A DNA stretch of 64,000 nucleotides from Streptomyces sp. NBC_00289. Its GTDB lineage: Bacteria; Actinomycetota; Actinomycetes; Streptomycetales; Streptomycetaceae. Location of the stretch: positions 7,874,001 through 7,938,000 of the forward strand of contig NZ_CP108046.1 in NCBI RefSeq assembly GCF_041435115.1, given 5' to 3'. Below, one piece after another: positions 50,078-58,682 of this stretch. The notes under the pieces are model-generated. The model was not told the origin of the DNA. It was given only the letters and a program-made list of their open reading frames with translations, and ran no database searches. A program made the translations under genes and the position numbers. Each line of letters starts with the position of its first letter. Positions within the stretch are counted from its first letter, which is position 1.

Positions 50078-51322
50078 ATGGTGCCCGGTGGGAACCGCGG
50101 CTGGCTGCTCCGCCTCGTCATCGCCTTCGGCTTCGCACAGGGGGCGGTGTCGATGGCCCGGCCCGCCGTCTCCTACCGGGCCCTCGCGCTGGGGGCGGAC
50201 GAGCGGGCGGTCGGTGTGATCGCGGGGGTGTACGCCCTGCTCCCGCTCTTCGCCGCCGTACCGCTCGGCCGCCGCACCGACCACGGCCGCTGCGCGCCCC
50301 TGCTGCCCTTCGGCGTGGTCCTCATATCCGGCGGCTGCGCGCTGAGCGGGGTCGCGGACTCCCTGTGGGCGATGGCGCTCTGGAGCGGCGTGATGGGCCT
50401 CGGGCACCTCTGCTTCGTGATCGGCGCCCAGTCGCTCGTCGCCCGCCAGTCCGCCCCGCACGAACAGGACCGCAACTTCGGCCACTTCACCATCGGCGCC
50501 TCGCTCGGCCAACTCGTCGGCCCGATCGCGGCGGGCGCCCTGATCGGCGGTCCCGACATGGCGGGCACCAGCGCGCTCGCCCTGCTCGTCGCCGGCGCGG
50601 GCGCCACGGTCGCGTTCACCTCGCTGTGGCGCATCGAACGCCCCATGACGGCCAAGTCCCGCACCGGGCAGGGCGACCGCGTCCCGGTGGGGCGCATCCT
50701 GCGGGCCCGGGGCGTGCCCGCGGGCATCCTGGTCAGCCTCTCCGTGCTCTCCGCCACCGACATCCTCACCGCGTACCTGCCGGTGGTGGGCGAACACCGG
50801 GGCATCGCGCCGTCGGTGATCGGCGTGCTGCTCAGCCTGCGCGCGGCGGCCACCATCGCCTGCCGGCTGGTGCTGACGCCCCTGCTGAGGCTGCTCGGCC
50901 GCACCCTGCTGCTCACCCTGACCTGCGTACTGGCGGCCGTGCTGTGCGCGGGGATCGCGCTGCCGGTGCCGGTGTGGGCGCTCGGTCTGATGCTCGCCGC
51001 GCTCGGCTTCTGCCTCGGCGTCGGTCAGCCGCTGTCGATGACGACGGTCGTCCAGGCGGCTCCGGAGGGCGCCCGCTCCACGGCTCTCGCGCTGCGTCTG
51101 ACCGGCAACCGCCTCGGTCAGGTCGCCGCTCCCGCCGCGGCCGGACTGGTCGCGGGCGTCACGGGCGTGGCCGCGCCGTTCGTGATGCTGGGCGCGCTGT
51201 TGCTGCTCTCGGCCGGCAGCGCGCTGCGTGCGCCGACGGCCCCGGGAGACGTCCCGGCGGCGGGGTCCGTACTCGCGGCCGGCCGGGACCGTGGCCGGTT
51301 GCGCCGGTCGAGCGACATCTGA
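50078..51322 (+). CDS. MFS transporter
   Basis: A 414-residue major facilitator with twelve predicted helices. It begins NRGWLLRLVIAFGFAQGAVSMARPAVSYRALALGADERAVGVIAGVYALLP and has the loop-2-3 segment PLGRRTDHGR, a form of motif A, plus a central basic loop (ERPMTAKSRTGQGDR). AGAGGA precedes the ATG at 50078. The position 38 bases after citM suggests a shared transcript, possibly tricarboxylate- or siderophore-related. Substrate cannot be read from sequence. Confidence 0.87.
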   Translation: MVPGGNRGWLLRLVIAFGFAQGAVSMARPAVSYRALALGADERAVGVIAGVYALLPLFAAVPLGRRTDHGRCAPLLPFGVVLISGGCALSGVADSLWAMALWSGVMGLGHLCFVIGAQSLVARQSAPHEQDRNFGHFTIGASLGQLVGPIAAGALIGGPDMAGTSALALLVAGAGATVAFTSLWRIERPMTAKSRTGQGDRVPVGRILRARGVPAGILVSLSVLSATDILTAYLPVVGEHRGIAPSVIGVLLSLRAAATIACRLVLTPLLRLLGRTLLLTLTCVLAAVLCAGIALPVPVWALGLMLAALGFCLGVGQPLSMTTVVQAAPEGARSTALALRLTGNRLGQVAAPAAAGLVAGVTGVAAPFVMLGALLLLSAGSALRAPTAPGDVPAAGSVLAAGRDRGRLRRSSDI

Positions 51323-51424
51323 CGGCGCGTCGGGTGGCACCGCCGTGCGATGCGGGGCGGATGTGAAAGAGAGTCAGGCGAAAGCGCGATTTGTGTGAAA
51401 ATCGTCTGACTCGGAGGAACATCC

Positions 51425-52201
51425 ATGCCCACCTCGCTGCCCCCGTCCGCCGTCGGCACCCGCCTCGGCGCCGCGGCCCTCACCGTACTCACCGCGGCCG
51501 GGGCCACCTGGATCGCGACGCCGACCGCCGTGGCCGCCCCCGGCGACGGTGCCGACATCAGGATCCACCGTGAGCAGGTGCCCTTCGGTGTTTCGAAGGA
51601 CGACCCGGTGGTCTGCAGGTTCTACCTCGACGCCGCGAACTTCGGCGAGCTGCCGATCGTCTCCTACACCATCAAGGCGCGGCCCCCGGCGCCCACCAGC
51701 GCCACCGTGACCGGCACCATCCAACTGACCCAGGGCTCCGGCCACACCGACACGCTGGGCCTGGCCGAGGGGTCGTACACGCTCGAGTGGACCATCACGC
51801 CTCCCGGTGCCACCGCCCCGGTCCCCTCGCCCAAGGTGAAGATCTTCAAGGTCAACTGCCACGAGGACCGGCGCGAGGGGAACCAGGACCCGAACCGCCC
51901 GATCGCGGAGGACGGCCGTCAGGCGGCGGGCATGGGCGGCCCGGGCGGTGACGGCGGCCAGGGCGGAGACGGCGGTCAGGGCACCCGGTCCGACCAGGGC
52001 GCTCAGTCCGGCCAGGGCGGCGAGCGTGCCGAGAGCGCCGGCGGGGGCCCGAAGGGCGGCGTCCACGCCGGCGGTGGCGGTCTCGTCGACACCGTGCAGG
52101 CGTACACCCCGCTGAGCGCCGCCGCGGCCGTCGGCCTGGTCGTGGTCAGCGGAGCCGTGTACTTCCGGCTGCTGCGCCGACGCTCGCATGGTGCCGCGTA
52201 G
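51425..52201 (+). CDS. Exported membrane-anchored protein with Gly/Gln-rich stalk, partner of class F sortase
   Basis: A 258-residue protein. A signal peptide ends AVAAP near residue 38. One beta-rich domain follows (residues 40-150: PFGVSKDDPVVCRFYLDAANFGELPIVSYTI...FKVNCHEDRREG) with a probable disulfide. The stalk is Gly/Gln/Ser-rich (GGDGGQGGDGGQG), and the C-terminus is one helix plus RLLRRRS. It lacks LPxTG. Its gene overlaps the sortase gene by 14 bases. GGAGG precedes the ATG. A cell-surface protein handled with or by the sortase is the natural reading; the binding partner is unknown. Confidence 0.8.
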   Translation: MPTSLPPSAVGTRLGAAALTVLTAAGATWIATPTAVAAPGDGADIRIHREQVPFGVSKDDPVVCRFYLDAANFGELPIVSYTIKARPPAPTSATVTGTIQLTQGSGHTDTLGLAEGSYTLEWTITPPGATAPVPSPKVKIFKVNCHEDRREGNQDPNRPIAEDGRQAAGMGGPGGDGGQGGDGGQGTRSDQGAQSGQGGERAESAGGGPKGGVHAGGGGLVDTVQAYTPLSAAAAVGLVVVSGAVYFRLLRRRSHGAA

Positions 52202-52931
52202 GCGCAGACGCAGGCCCTGGTACCGGACCCGTGCCTACCGTCTGGCCAGGACGGCCCTGATCGTGGCCGTCCTGGCGACGGTGGTCCGGTGCGGGGGGCA
52301 CGAGCCGGCCGGGCCCGCCCGGGCCGGAGGCCCGGCGCCCACCGAGGCGCCGGCGGACCCGGCCCCGGGAGACGCGGACGGGCGACGCGACCCGGCCGCG
52401 GGTGACGCCGACGGGCGGCGCCCGGAGCCGCGACCGACGGCGTCGGCCGCCCCCACGCCCCCGCCCCGGCCGCTGCCCCGGTCTGCGGCGACCACCCTGC
52501 GCGTACCCTCCCTGGGGATCGACGCTCCGGTCGTCGGGCTGCGGATCGGCCCCGACCGGCAGCTCGGGACACCGCCGCTCGACAAACCCAAACTCGTCGG
52601 CTGGTATCAGGACGGGCCCACGCCCGGCGAGACGGGCACGGCCATCGCCGTCGGCCACCGCGACACGAAGACCGGCCCCGCGGTCTTCGCCGCCCTCGCC
52701 CAGACGACCCGCGGCAGCCGGATCGAGGCCCGCCGCGCGGACGGCCGTACCGCCGTCTACACCGTGGACCGGGTACGGGTCTTCGACAAGGCGCGCTTCC
52801 CCGACAAGGAGGTGTACGGCCCGAGCAGGCGTCCCGAACTGCGCGTGCTCACCTGCGGCGGCCTCTTCAACCGCAGGACCGGCTACTCCAGCAACGTCGT
52901 CGTCTTCGCTCATCTGACCGCGACCCGCTGA
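52188..52931 (+). CDS. Class F sortase
   Basis: A 247-residue transpeptidase. A basic N-terminus and one helix (residues about 17-34) anchor it, a Pro/Ala/Asp linker follows, and the catalytic domain starts near TLRVPSLGIDAPVVGLRIG. The catalytic histidine is in AVGHRDTK, the cysteine in RVLTCGG, and the arginine in FNRRTGYSSN, all intact. Class F sortases are common in actinobacteria but their substrates are mostly undefined. The overlap with the upstream stalk-protein gene makes that protein the most likely client or partner. The first ATG at 52188 gives the longest reasonable N-terminus. Confidence 0.9.
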   Translation: MVPRRRRRRPWYRTRAYRLARTALIVAVLATVVRCGGHEPAGPARAGGPAPTEAPADPAPGDADGRRDPAAGDADGRRPEPRPTASAAPTPPPRPLPRSAATTLRVPSLGIDAPVVGLRIGPDRQLGTPPLDKPKLVGWYQDGPTPGETGTAIAVGHRDTKTGPAVFAALAQTTRGSRIEARRADGRTAVYTVDRVRVFDKARFPDKEVYGPSRRPELRVLTCGGLFNRRTGYSSNVVVFAHLTATR

Positions 52932-53154
52932 CCCGGCGGCGGGCGCTGTCACCGGCCGCGGCCGGGGAGTCGCCGCACGCTGAATCGTGGCGTCCGTTTC
53001 CTCCCCCGACGGGATCGTGGCGCCCGATTTCGGTCCTGCGTCTTCCCCCGACCGTGCACCGTCCGTTAGCTTCCGTGACCCACGGCCCGTACGACCCGCA
53101 CGGGACTTCCGACCGCGGAGCACCAGCGCCCAAGTGAGCCCCGGGGGCACCGTC

Positions 53155-54489
53155 ATGACACGCGCCATCTCCCTGCACGACGTGAGCAAGGTCTACGGCA
53201 AGGGCGTCCGGGTGGTGGACCGGCTGTCGCTGGACATCGTGCCCGGCGAGTTCCTGGTCCTGCTCGGGCCCTCCGGGTGCGGCAAGTCCACCGTGCTGAG
53301 AATGATCGCCGGCCTGGAGGAGATCACCGGGGGCGAGCTGCGGCTCGACGGCGAGTACGCCAACGACCTGCTCCCGTCCGAGCGGGACATCGCCATGGTG
53401 TTCCAGAACTTCGCGCTCTACCCGAACATGACGACCCGCGGCAACATAGGCTTCCCGCTGCGGGTCGAGAGCCCCGGCGACGACCCGGGCCCGCGGGTGG
53501 ACGCCACCGCCCGCATGCTGGGCATCGAGGACCTCCTCGACCGCTTCCCGAGCCAGCTCTCCGGCGGCGAACGCCAGCGCGTCGCCATGGGGCGGGCCAT
53601 CGCCCGGCACCCCTCGGCCTTCCTGATGGACGAGCCGCTGTCCAACCTCGACGCCAAGCTCCGCAACCATCTGCGGGCCGAGATCACCCACCTCACCCGC
53701 GAGTTGGGCGTCACCACGGTCTACGTCACCCACGACCAGTCCGAGGCCATGTCGCTCGGCGACCGGGTCGCCGTCCTGCGGGGCGGGGTGCTCCAGCAGG
53801 TGGGCGCCCCCCGCTCGGTGTACGCGCTGCCCCGCAACGTCTTCGTCGCCGCCTTCATCGGCACCCCGCGCATCAACCTGCTGCGCGGCCTGGTGCGTGC
53901 CCCGCTGGACGGCGCGATGACCATCAGCCTCGGCAAGCAGTACCTGCGCCTGCCCGAACCCCTGTCCCTGGACCACCAGTTGCTGCGCGTGCAACAGGGC
54001 CGCGAGGTCATCGTGGGGCTGCGCTCGGAGGCGGTACGGATCGCGCGGCCCGCCTCCGCCCGCCCCGGCGAGGTGGCGATCAGCGGCCTGGTGGAGCACG
54101 TGGAGTTCCAGGGCCACGAGGTCCTCGTGCACTTCAACACCGGCTCCCGCCCCGCGCTCGTACCGGATCTGGAGGCCCCGCGTCCCACCCGGCCGGTCCG
54201 GCGCCGCCGCCGCGAGGGAACGGTCCTGGACCGGATCAGGGAGCGGGCGGGCACCCTGCGGGCCGGCCCCGTGGTGGTGCTGGAACATCCGGAGGAGGCC
54301 GGCGCCGACCCCGAGCCGCCCGAGGGCCGCCTGCCCGGCGATCTCGTCGTCCGCACCACTCCCGACATCGAGTTCCGGCGGGGCATGCAGGTGCCGCTGC
54401 TCGTGGACATCGCCCACCTGTTCGTCTTCGACCAGCACGGCGAACGGATCTGCCCGGCTCCGGCACGCCTTCCCGACCTGGACGAGTGA
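53155..54489 (+). CDS. Orphan sugar ABC transporter ATPase (MalK/MsiK/UgpC type)
   Basis: A 444-residue ATPase. Walker A GPSGCGKST, signature LSGGERQR, Walker B FLMDEPLSNLDAKLR and the switch VTHDQSEAMSLGD are intact. The C-terminal regulatory (TOBE/OB) region is interrupted by an Arg-rich insert near residues 340-400 ([13 protein letters not shown]) and then resumes with RRGMQVPLLVDIAHLFVFD. No permease or binding protein is adjacent, so it may energise several distant importers as MsiK does. GGGGGCA precedes the ATG at 53155. Upstream, at 52984-53035, ATCGTGGCG occurs twice in a direct repeat. Confidence 0.87.
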   Translation: MTRAISLHDVSKVYGKGVRVVDRLSLDIVPGEFLVLLGPSGCGKSTVLRMIAGLEEITGGELRLDGEYANDLLPSERDIAMVFQNFALYPNMTTRGNIGFPLRVESPGDDPGPRVDATARMLGIEDLLDRFPSQLSGGERQRVAMGRAIARHPSAFLMDEPLSNLDAKLRNHLRAEITHLTRELGVTTVYVTHDQSEAMSLGDRVAVLRGGVLQQVGAPRSVYALPRNVFVAAFIGTPRINLLRGLVRAPLDGAMTISLGKQYLRLPEPLSLDHQLLRVQQGREVIVGLRSEAVRIARPASARPGEVAISGLVEHVEFQGHEVLVHFNTGSRPALVPDLEAPRPTRPVRRRRREGTVLDRIRERAGTLRAGPVVVLEHPEEAGADPEPPEGRLPGDLVVRTTPDIEFRRGMQVPLLVDIAHLFVFDQHGERICPAPARLPDLDE

Positions 54490-54606
54490 CACCCGCCCGG
54501 CGCGAGCGCGCGAACCGCCTCCCGGTCGGGGCCGCGCCGCCGTGCGGGCAGTCGCGCTCCGAGACGTAACTCTCCCCGGGTGACGTCCGGGGTGTCTGGC
54601 GCCCGA

Positions 54607-54625
54607 AAACTAACACCGCTAGTTT
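54607..54625. promoter_or_regulatory. TetR-type operator before aldehyde dehydrogenase gene
   Basis: AAACTAAC-ACC-GCTAGTTT, 8-bp arms with one mismatch. A close relative lies at 59351-59369 next to the TetR gene, so the two units probably share a repressor. Confidence 0.7.
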
Positions 54626-54666
54626 GTGAGGCGGACGACGACACCGCCCCGCCGGGAGGACGCACC

Positions 54667-56055
54667 ATGAAGGCACACGACGGCATGTACATCGACGGCG
54701 CCTGGCGCCCCGCCGCGGGGCCGGACACGATCGAGGTCGTGAACCCGGCCGACGAACAGGTCCTCGCCGTGGTCCCCGCGGGCACCGCCGAGGACGTCGA
54801 CGCCGCCGTACGGGCCGCCCGCGCCGCCCTCCCGCTCTGGGCCCGGACCGCGCCCGCCGAGCGGGCCGCCCGGCTCGCCGCCCTCCGGGACGTGCTGACG
54901 GCCCGGGCGGAGGAGATCGCGCGGACGGTCACCGCCGAGCTCGGCTCGCCCCTCGCGTTCTCCCAGGCGGTGCACGCCGGCGTGCCGATCGCGGTCGCGG
55001 GCTCGTACGCCGAACTGGCGGCGACGTACGCCTTCGAGGAGAAGGCCGGCAACTCGACCGTCCACCTGGAGCCGGTCGGCGTGGTCGCCGCCATCACCCC
55101 CTGGAACTACCCCCTGCACCAGATCGTCGCGAAGGTGGCGCCGGCGCTCGCGGCCGGCTGCACGGTGGTGCTGAAGCCGGCCGAGGACACCCCGCTCACC
55201 GCCCAGCTGTTCGCCGAGGCGGTCCACGAGGCCGGTGTCCCGGCGGGAGTCTTCAACCTGGTCACCGGCCTCGGCCCGGTCGCGGGCCAGGCCCTCGCCG
55301 AGCACCCGGGGGTCGACCTGGTGTCCTTCACCGGCTCCACCGCCGTCGGCAGGCGGATCGGCGCGACGGCGGGCGCGGCCGTCAAGAAGGTGGCCCTGGA
55401 ACTGGGCGGCAAGTCCGCCAACGTCATCCTGCCGAGCGCCGACCTGGCCAAGGCGGTCAACGTCGGAGTCGCCAACGTGATGTCCAACTCGGGCCAGACG
55501 TGCAGCGCCTGGACCCGCATGCTGGTGCACACCTCGCGCTACGACGAGGCGGTCGGACTTGCCGCCACCGCCGCCGCCAAGTACGGCGACCGGATCGGCC
55601 CGGTCGTCAACGCCGAGCAGCAGGCCCGGGTGCTCGGTTACATCGACAAGGGCGTGGCCGAGGGCGCCCGTCTGGTCGCGGGCGGCTCCGAACCGCCCCG
55701 GGAGCAGGGCTACTTCGTCAGCCCCACGGTGTTCGCCGACGTCACCCCGGAGATGACGATCGCCCAGGAGGAGATCTTCGGACCGGTCCTGTCGATCCTC
55801 CGCTACGAGGACGAGGAGGACGCCCTGCGGATCGCGAACGGCACGGTCTACGGCCTCGCCGGCGCCGTCTGGGCCGGCGACCGGGAGGAGGCGGTGGCCT
55901 TCGCCCGCCGGATGGAGACCGGCCAGGTCGACATCAACGGCGGCCGCTTCAACCCGCTCGCGCCCTTCGGCGGCTACAAACAGTCGGGTGTGGGCCGCGA
56001 ACTCGGCACACACGGCCTGTCCGAGTACCTCCAGACCAAGTCCCTGCAGTTCTGA
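54667..56055 (+). CDS. Aldehyde dehydrogenase (NAD(P)-dependent)
   Basis: A 462-residue ALDH. The cofactor site is [35 protein letters not shown] (residues about 139-173), the glycine motif FTGSTAVGR, the catalytic base in [17 protein letters not shown], and the cysteine in [12 protein letters not shown] near residue 280. [20 protein letters not shown] completes the core. It converts an aldehyde to the acid and is followed 11 bases later by an alcohol dehydrogenase gene, so the pair should oxidise an alcohol to an acid. The ATG at 54667 has GGGAGGA before it. A TetR-type operator lies 42-60 bases upstream. Confidence 0.93.
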   Translation: MKAHDGMYIDGAWRPAAGPDTIEVVNPADEQVLAVVPAGTAEDVDAAVRAARAALPLWARTAPAERAARLAALRDVLTARAEEIARTVTAELGSPLAFSQAVHAGVPIAVAGSYAELAATYAFEEKAGNSTVHLEPVGVVAAITPWNYPLHQIVAKVAPALAAGCTVVLKPAEDTPLTAQLFAEAVHEAGVPAGVFNLVTGLGPVAGQALAEHPGVDLVSFTGSTAVGRRIGATAGAAVKKVALELGGKSANVILPSADLAKAVNVGVANVMSNSGQTCSAWTRMLVHTSRYDEAVGLAATAAAKYGDRIGPVVNAEQQARVLGYIDKGVAEGARLVAGGSEPPREQGYFVSPTVFADVTPEMTIAQEEIFGPVLSILRYEDEEDALRIANGTVYGLAGAVWAGDREEAVAFARRMETGQVDINGGRFNPLAPFGGYKQSGVGRELGTHGLSEYLQTKSLQF

Positions 56056-56066
56056 GGAGCCTTCCC

Positions 56067-57149
56067 GTGGTTCGTGCCGCCGTCCTGCCCGCCGTGGGCG
56101 CCCCGTTGGAGATCACGGAGATCGACCTCCCGGACCCCGGCCCCGGCCGGGTCCGCGTCCGTCTCGCCGCCGCCGGGGTCTGCCACTCCGACCTGTCCCT
56201 GACCAACGGCACCATGCGCGTACCGGTCCCCGCCGTCCTCGGCCACGAGGGCGCCGGCACGGTCGTCGCCGTCGGCGAAGGCGTCACCCATGTCGCGCCC
56301 GGTGCCGGGGTCGTCCTCAACTGGGCTCCGTCCTGCGGGAGTTGTCACGCCTGCACGCGCGGCGAGGTCTGGCTGTGCGCCAACGCGCTCAACGGCGCCG
56401 CCGACGTCCACGCCCGCCGCACCTCCGACGGCACCGAGCTGCACCCCGGCCTGAACGTCGCCGCGTTCGCCGAGGAGACGGTCGTACCGGCGGCCTGCGT
56501 CCTGCCCGTACCGGACGGTGTCCCGCTCGTCGACGCGGCGCTCCTCGGATGCGCGGTCCTCACCGGCTACGGCGCCGTCCACCACTCCGCGCGGGTGCTG
56601 CCGGGGGAGACGGTCGCGGTGTTCGGGGTGGGCGGCGTCGGGCTCGCCACCATCCAGTCGGCCCGTATCGCGGGCGCCTCGAAGATCGTCGCGGTCGACG
56701 TCTCCCCGGAGAAGGAGGAGCTGGCGCGGGCGGCGGGCGCCACCGACTACGTCGTCGCCTCCGACACCACCGCCCGCGAGATCCGCGCCCTCACCGGCAA
56801 GCAGGGCGTCGACGTGGCCGTCGAGTGCGTGGGCCGCGCGGTCGCGATCCGCGCGGCCTGGGACTCCACCCGCCGCGGCGGCCGTACGACGGTGGTCGGC
56901 ATCGGCGGCAAGGACCAGCAGGTCACCTTCAACGCCCTCGAACTCTTCCACTGGGGCCGCACCCTCTCGGGCTGTGTGTACGGCGACTCGGACCCGGCGA
57001 AGGACCTTCCGGTCCTGGCCGAGCACGTCCGGGCGGGCCGCCTGGACCTGGGCTCGCTGGTGACGGAGCGGATCGCCCTGGACGGTATCCCGGCGGCCTT
57101 CGAGAACATGCTGGCGGGCAAGGGCGGCCGGGCACTGGTGGTGTTCTGA
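56067..57149 (+). CDS. Zinc-dependent alcohol dehydrogenase
   Basis: A 360-residue MDR-superfamily dehydrogenase. Catalytic zinc ligands are in AGVCHSDLS and LGHEGAG, and the structural zinc Cys4 is in NWAPSCGSCHACTRGEVWLC. The nucleotide site is VAVFGVGGVGLATIQSARIAGASKIVAVDVS (residues about 185-215). It belongs to the larger class III-like branch that includes mycobacterial mycofactocin-linked and aryl alcohol enzymes. GAGGAGC precedes the GTG at 56067. The gene is in an operon with the aldehyde dehydrogenase, and a hairpin follows at 57153-57171. Confidence 0.92.
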   Translation: MVRAAVLPAVGAPLEITEIDLPDPGPGRVRVRLAAAGVCHSDLSLTNGTMRVPVPAVLGHEGAGTVVAVGEGVTHVAPGAGVVLNWAPSCGSCHACTRGEVWLCANALNGAADVHARRTSDGTELHPGLNVAAFAEETVVPAACVLPVPDGVPLVDAALLGCAVLTGYGAVHHSARVLPGETVAVFGVGGVGLATIQSARIAGASKIVAVDVSPEKEELARAAGATDYVVASDTTAREIRALTGKQGVDVAVECVGRAVAIRAAWDSTRRGGRTTVVGIGGKDQQVTFNALELFHWGRTLSGCVYGDSDPAKDLPVLAEHVRAGRLDLGSLVTERIALDGIPAAFENMLAGKGGRALVVF

Positions 57150-57152
57150 CAG

Positions 57153-57171
57153 GCCCCGGTGAGACCGGGGC
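57153..57171 (+). terminator. Hairpin after the alcohol dehydrogenase gene
   Basis: GCCCCGG (57153-57159) and CCGGGGC (57165-57171), a 7-bp stem with a 5-base loop, four bases after the stop codon. Confidence 0.5.
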
Positions 57172-57251
57172 GGAGACCTGCCGGCCCGGGTCCGCGGCTG
57201 GGGGTGCGCCTGAGGCGTCCGAGACAGCAGCGGGTCCGCCACGCCACCGCA

Positions 57252-57571
57252 GCTCGGACTGGCCTTCCGGTACGTCGGGCTGGTTCGGACCGGCCTTCTG
57301 GCGCCTCAGCTGGTTCGCCCCGGCCTTCTGGCGCCTCAGCCGGTTCGGACTGGTTCTGGCACGTCAGGCCGGTTCGGACCGGCCTTCTGGCGCCTCAGCT
57401 GGTTCGCCCCGGCCTTCTGGCGCCTCAGCTGGTTCGGACTGGTTCTGGCACGTCAGGCCGGTTCGGACCGGCCTTCTGGCACCTCAGCCGCGACCCGGCC
57501 TTCCGGCACGTCAGGCTGGTTCGACCCGGCCTTCCGGCCCGTCAGCCGGTTCGGACCGGCCTCCGGTGCCG
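57252..57571. repeat. Tandem array of about eleven 30-bp units
   Basis: Units of 27-30 bases, typically GCTGGTTCGGACCGG followed by CCTTCTGGCGCCTCA, run without spacers. Starts are near 57252, 57279, 57309, 57339, 57368, 57398, 57428, 57457, 57487, 57515 and 57545. Units 2-4 and 5-7 are a duplicated 89-bp block (30+30+29). The array fills the gap between the alcohol dehydrogenase and DMT genes and runs into the DMT 3' coding end. The absence of distinct spacers excludes CRISPR. Confidence 0.88.
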
Positions 57572-58584
57572 CCGTCGCGGCCGTTGGGCGCGCGGGTCAC
57601 GGGCGCGGCCTCGACCGCCGTGCGCGCCGTCACGGTCGCGGCCTCGACCGCCGTGCGCGCCGTGCCGGACGCGGTCCCGGCCGCCGTGCGCCGCGGCCTC
57701 GACCTGGACACCGCCACACCCGCCAGGCACAGCACCCCGCCGGCCAGGGTGAGCAACCCGGGTACCTCGCCCAGCGCCAGCCACGACATCAGCACGACCA
57801 GGGCCGGGACCGCGTACGTGGTCGCGCCCATCCGGCCGGCGGTCGTACGGGCCAGCGCGTACGCCCAGGTCGTGAAGGCCAGCGCGGTCGGGAACACGCC
57901 CAGGTACACCATGTTGAGGGTGGCGGAGACAGGCGCGTCGGCCGCGTCGTGGACCAGCCGGCCGGCGAACGGCAGACACACCACCGCGCCGATCAGGCAC
58001 CCGAACGTCGTCACCTGCAGCGCGCTCGCCCGGCCGAGGGCCGGCTTCTGCGCGACGACCCCGCCCGCGTAGCCGACCGCGGCGAGCAGGCACAGCACCA
58101 CCCCGAGCAACGACGACCCGCCGTCGCCCGACATCGACAGCCCCACCGCCACCGCACCCGCGAACGACACCGCCATCCCCGCCAGCAGCCGGGGCGGCAT
58201 CGTGTCACCGAGCAGCCGCGCGCCGAGCAGGGCGATCAGGATGGGCCCGATGTTCACCACCAGCGCCGCCGTACCGGCGTCCACCTGCTGCTCGCCCCAG
58301 TTCAGGACCACCATGTAGAAGCCGAACCACAGCACTCCCGAGACCGCGATCCCGCGCCAGGCGGGCCGGGGCGGCCACCCTTCCCGCCGTATGAGGCAGA
58401 TCACCCCCAGTGTGAGGGCCCCGGCCAGCAGCCGGCCGAGCGCCAGCGCACCCGGGGAGTACGCGGAGCCGGCGCTGCGGATCGAGACGAAGGCGGAGGC
58501 CCACAGCACGACGGTGACGGTGGCCGCGCCGGCGGCGAGCAGCTCGGCACGGCGTACCGGACGGGGCGGGGAGATGTTGTCCAT
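57511..58584 (-). CDS. DMT-superfamily (EamA) exporter with repeat-derived C-terminus
   Basis: A 357-residue transporter with ten predicted helices in two EamA halves: residues about 15-145 (VLWASAFVSIRSAG, VVLNWGEQQVDAGTAALVVNIGPILIALLGARLLGD) and about 155-300 (VYLGVFPTALAFTTWAYALARTTAGRM, LMSWLALGEVPGLLTLAGG). The last 50 residues are hydrophilic and built from repeats: two TARTAVEAA blocks encoded by a 33-bp direct repeat, then residues encoded by the 30-bp array (SEPADGPEGRVEPA). The normal domain ends before this. The substrate is unknown. ATG at 58584. Confidence 0.88.
   Translation of the reverse strand: MDNISPPRPVRRAELLAAGAATVTVVLWASAFVSIRSAGSAYSPGALALGRLLAGALTLGVICLIRREGWPPRPAWRGIAVSGVLWFGFYMVVLNWGEQQVDAGTAALVVNIGPILIALLGARLLGDTMPPRLLAGMAVSFAGAVAVGLSMSGDGGSSLLGVVLCLLAAVGYAGGVVAQKPALGRASALQVTTFGCLIGAVVCLPFAGRLVHDAADAPVSATLNMVYLGVFPTALAFTTWAYALARTTAGRMGATTYAVPALVVLMSWLALGEVPGLLTLAGGVLCLAGVAVSRSRPRRTAAGTASGTARTAVEAATVTARTAVEAAPVTRAPNGRDGGTGGRSEPADGPEGRVEPA
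57605..57664 (-). repeat. 33-bp direct repeat in DMT 3' coding end
   Basis: The segment starting at 57605 recurs at 57638 with at least 26 identical bases. It encodes the repeated TARTAVEAA block on the minus strand. It lies 33 bases beyond the end of the 30-bp array. Confidence 0.7.
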
Positions 58585-58682
58585 GCCGGAGAGGCTAGGA
58601 GGGACGGGCGCGGAAGGCTCGCGGTTTTCGGACGCGAGGGTGGGAGCGCCGGAAGGTACGCGTCCGGGCGGCCGTTTCGCGC

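Noticed and set aside
57252..57571. CRISPR array
   Set aside because: The 30-bp units are adjacent with no unique spacers between them, and no cas gene is present.
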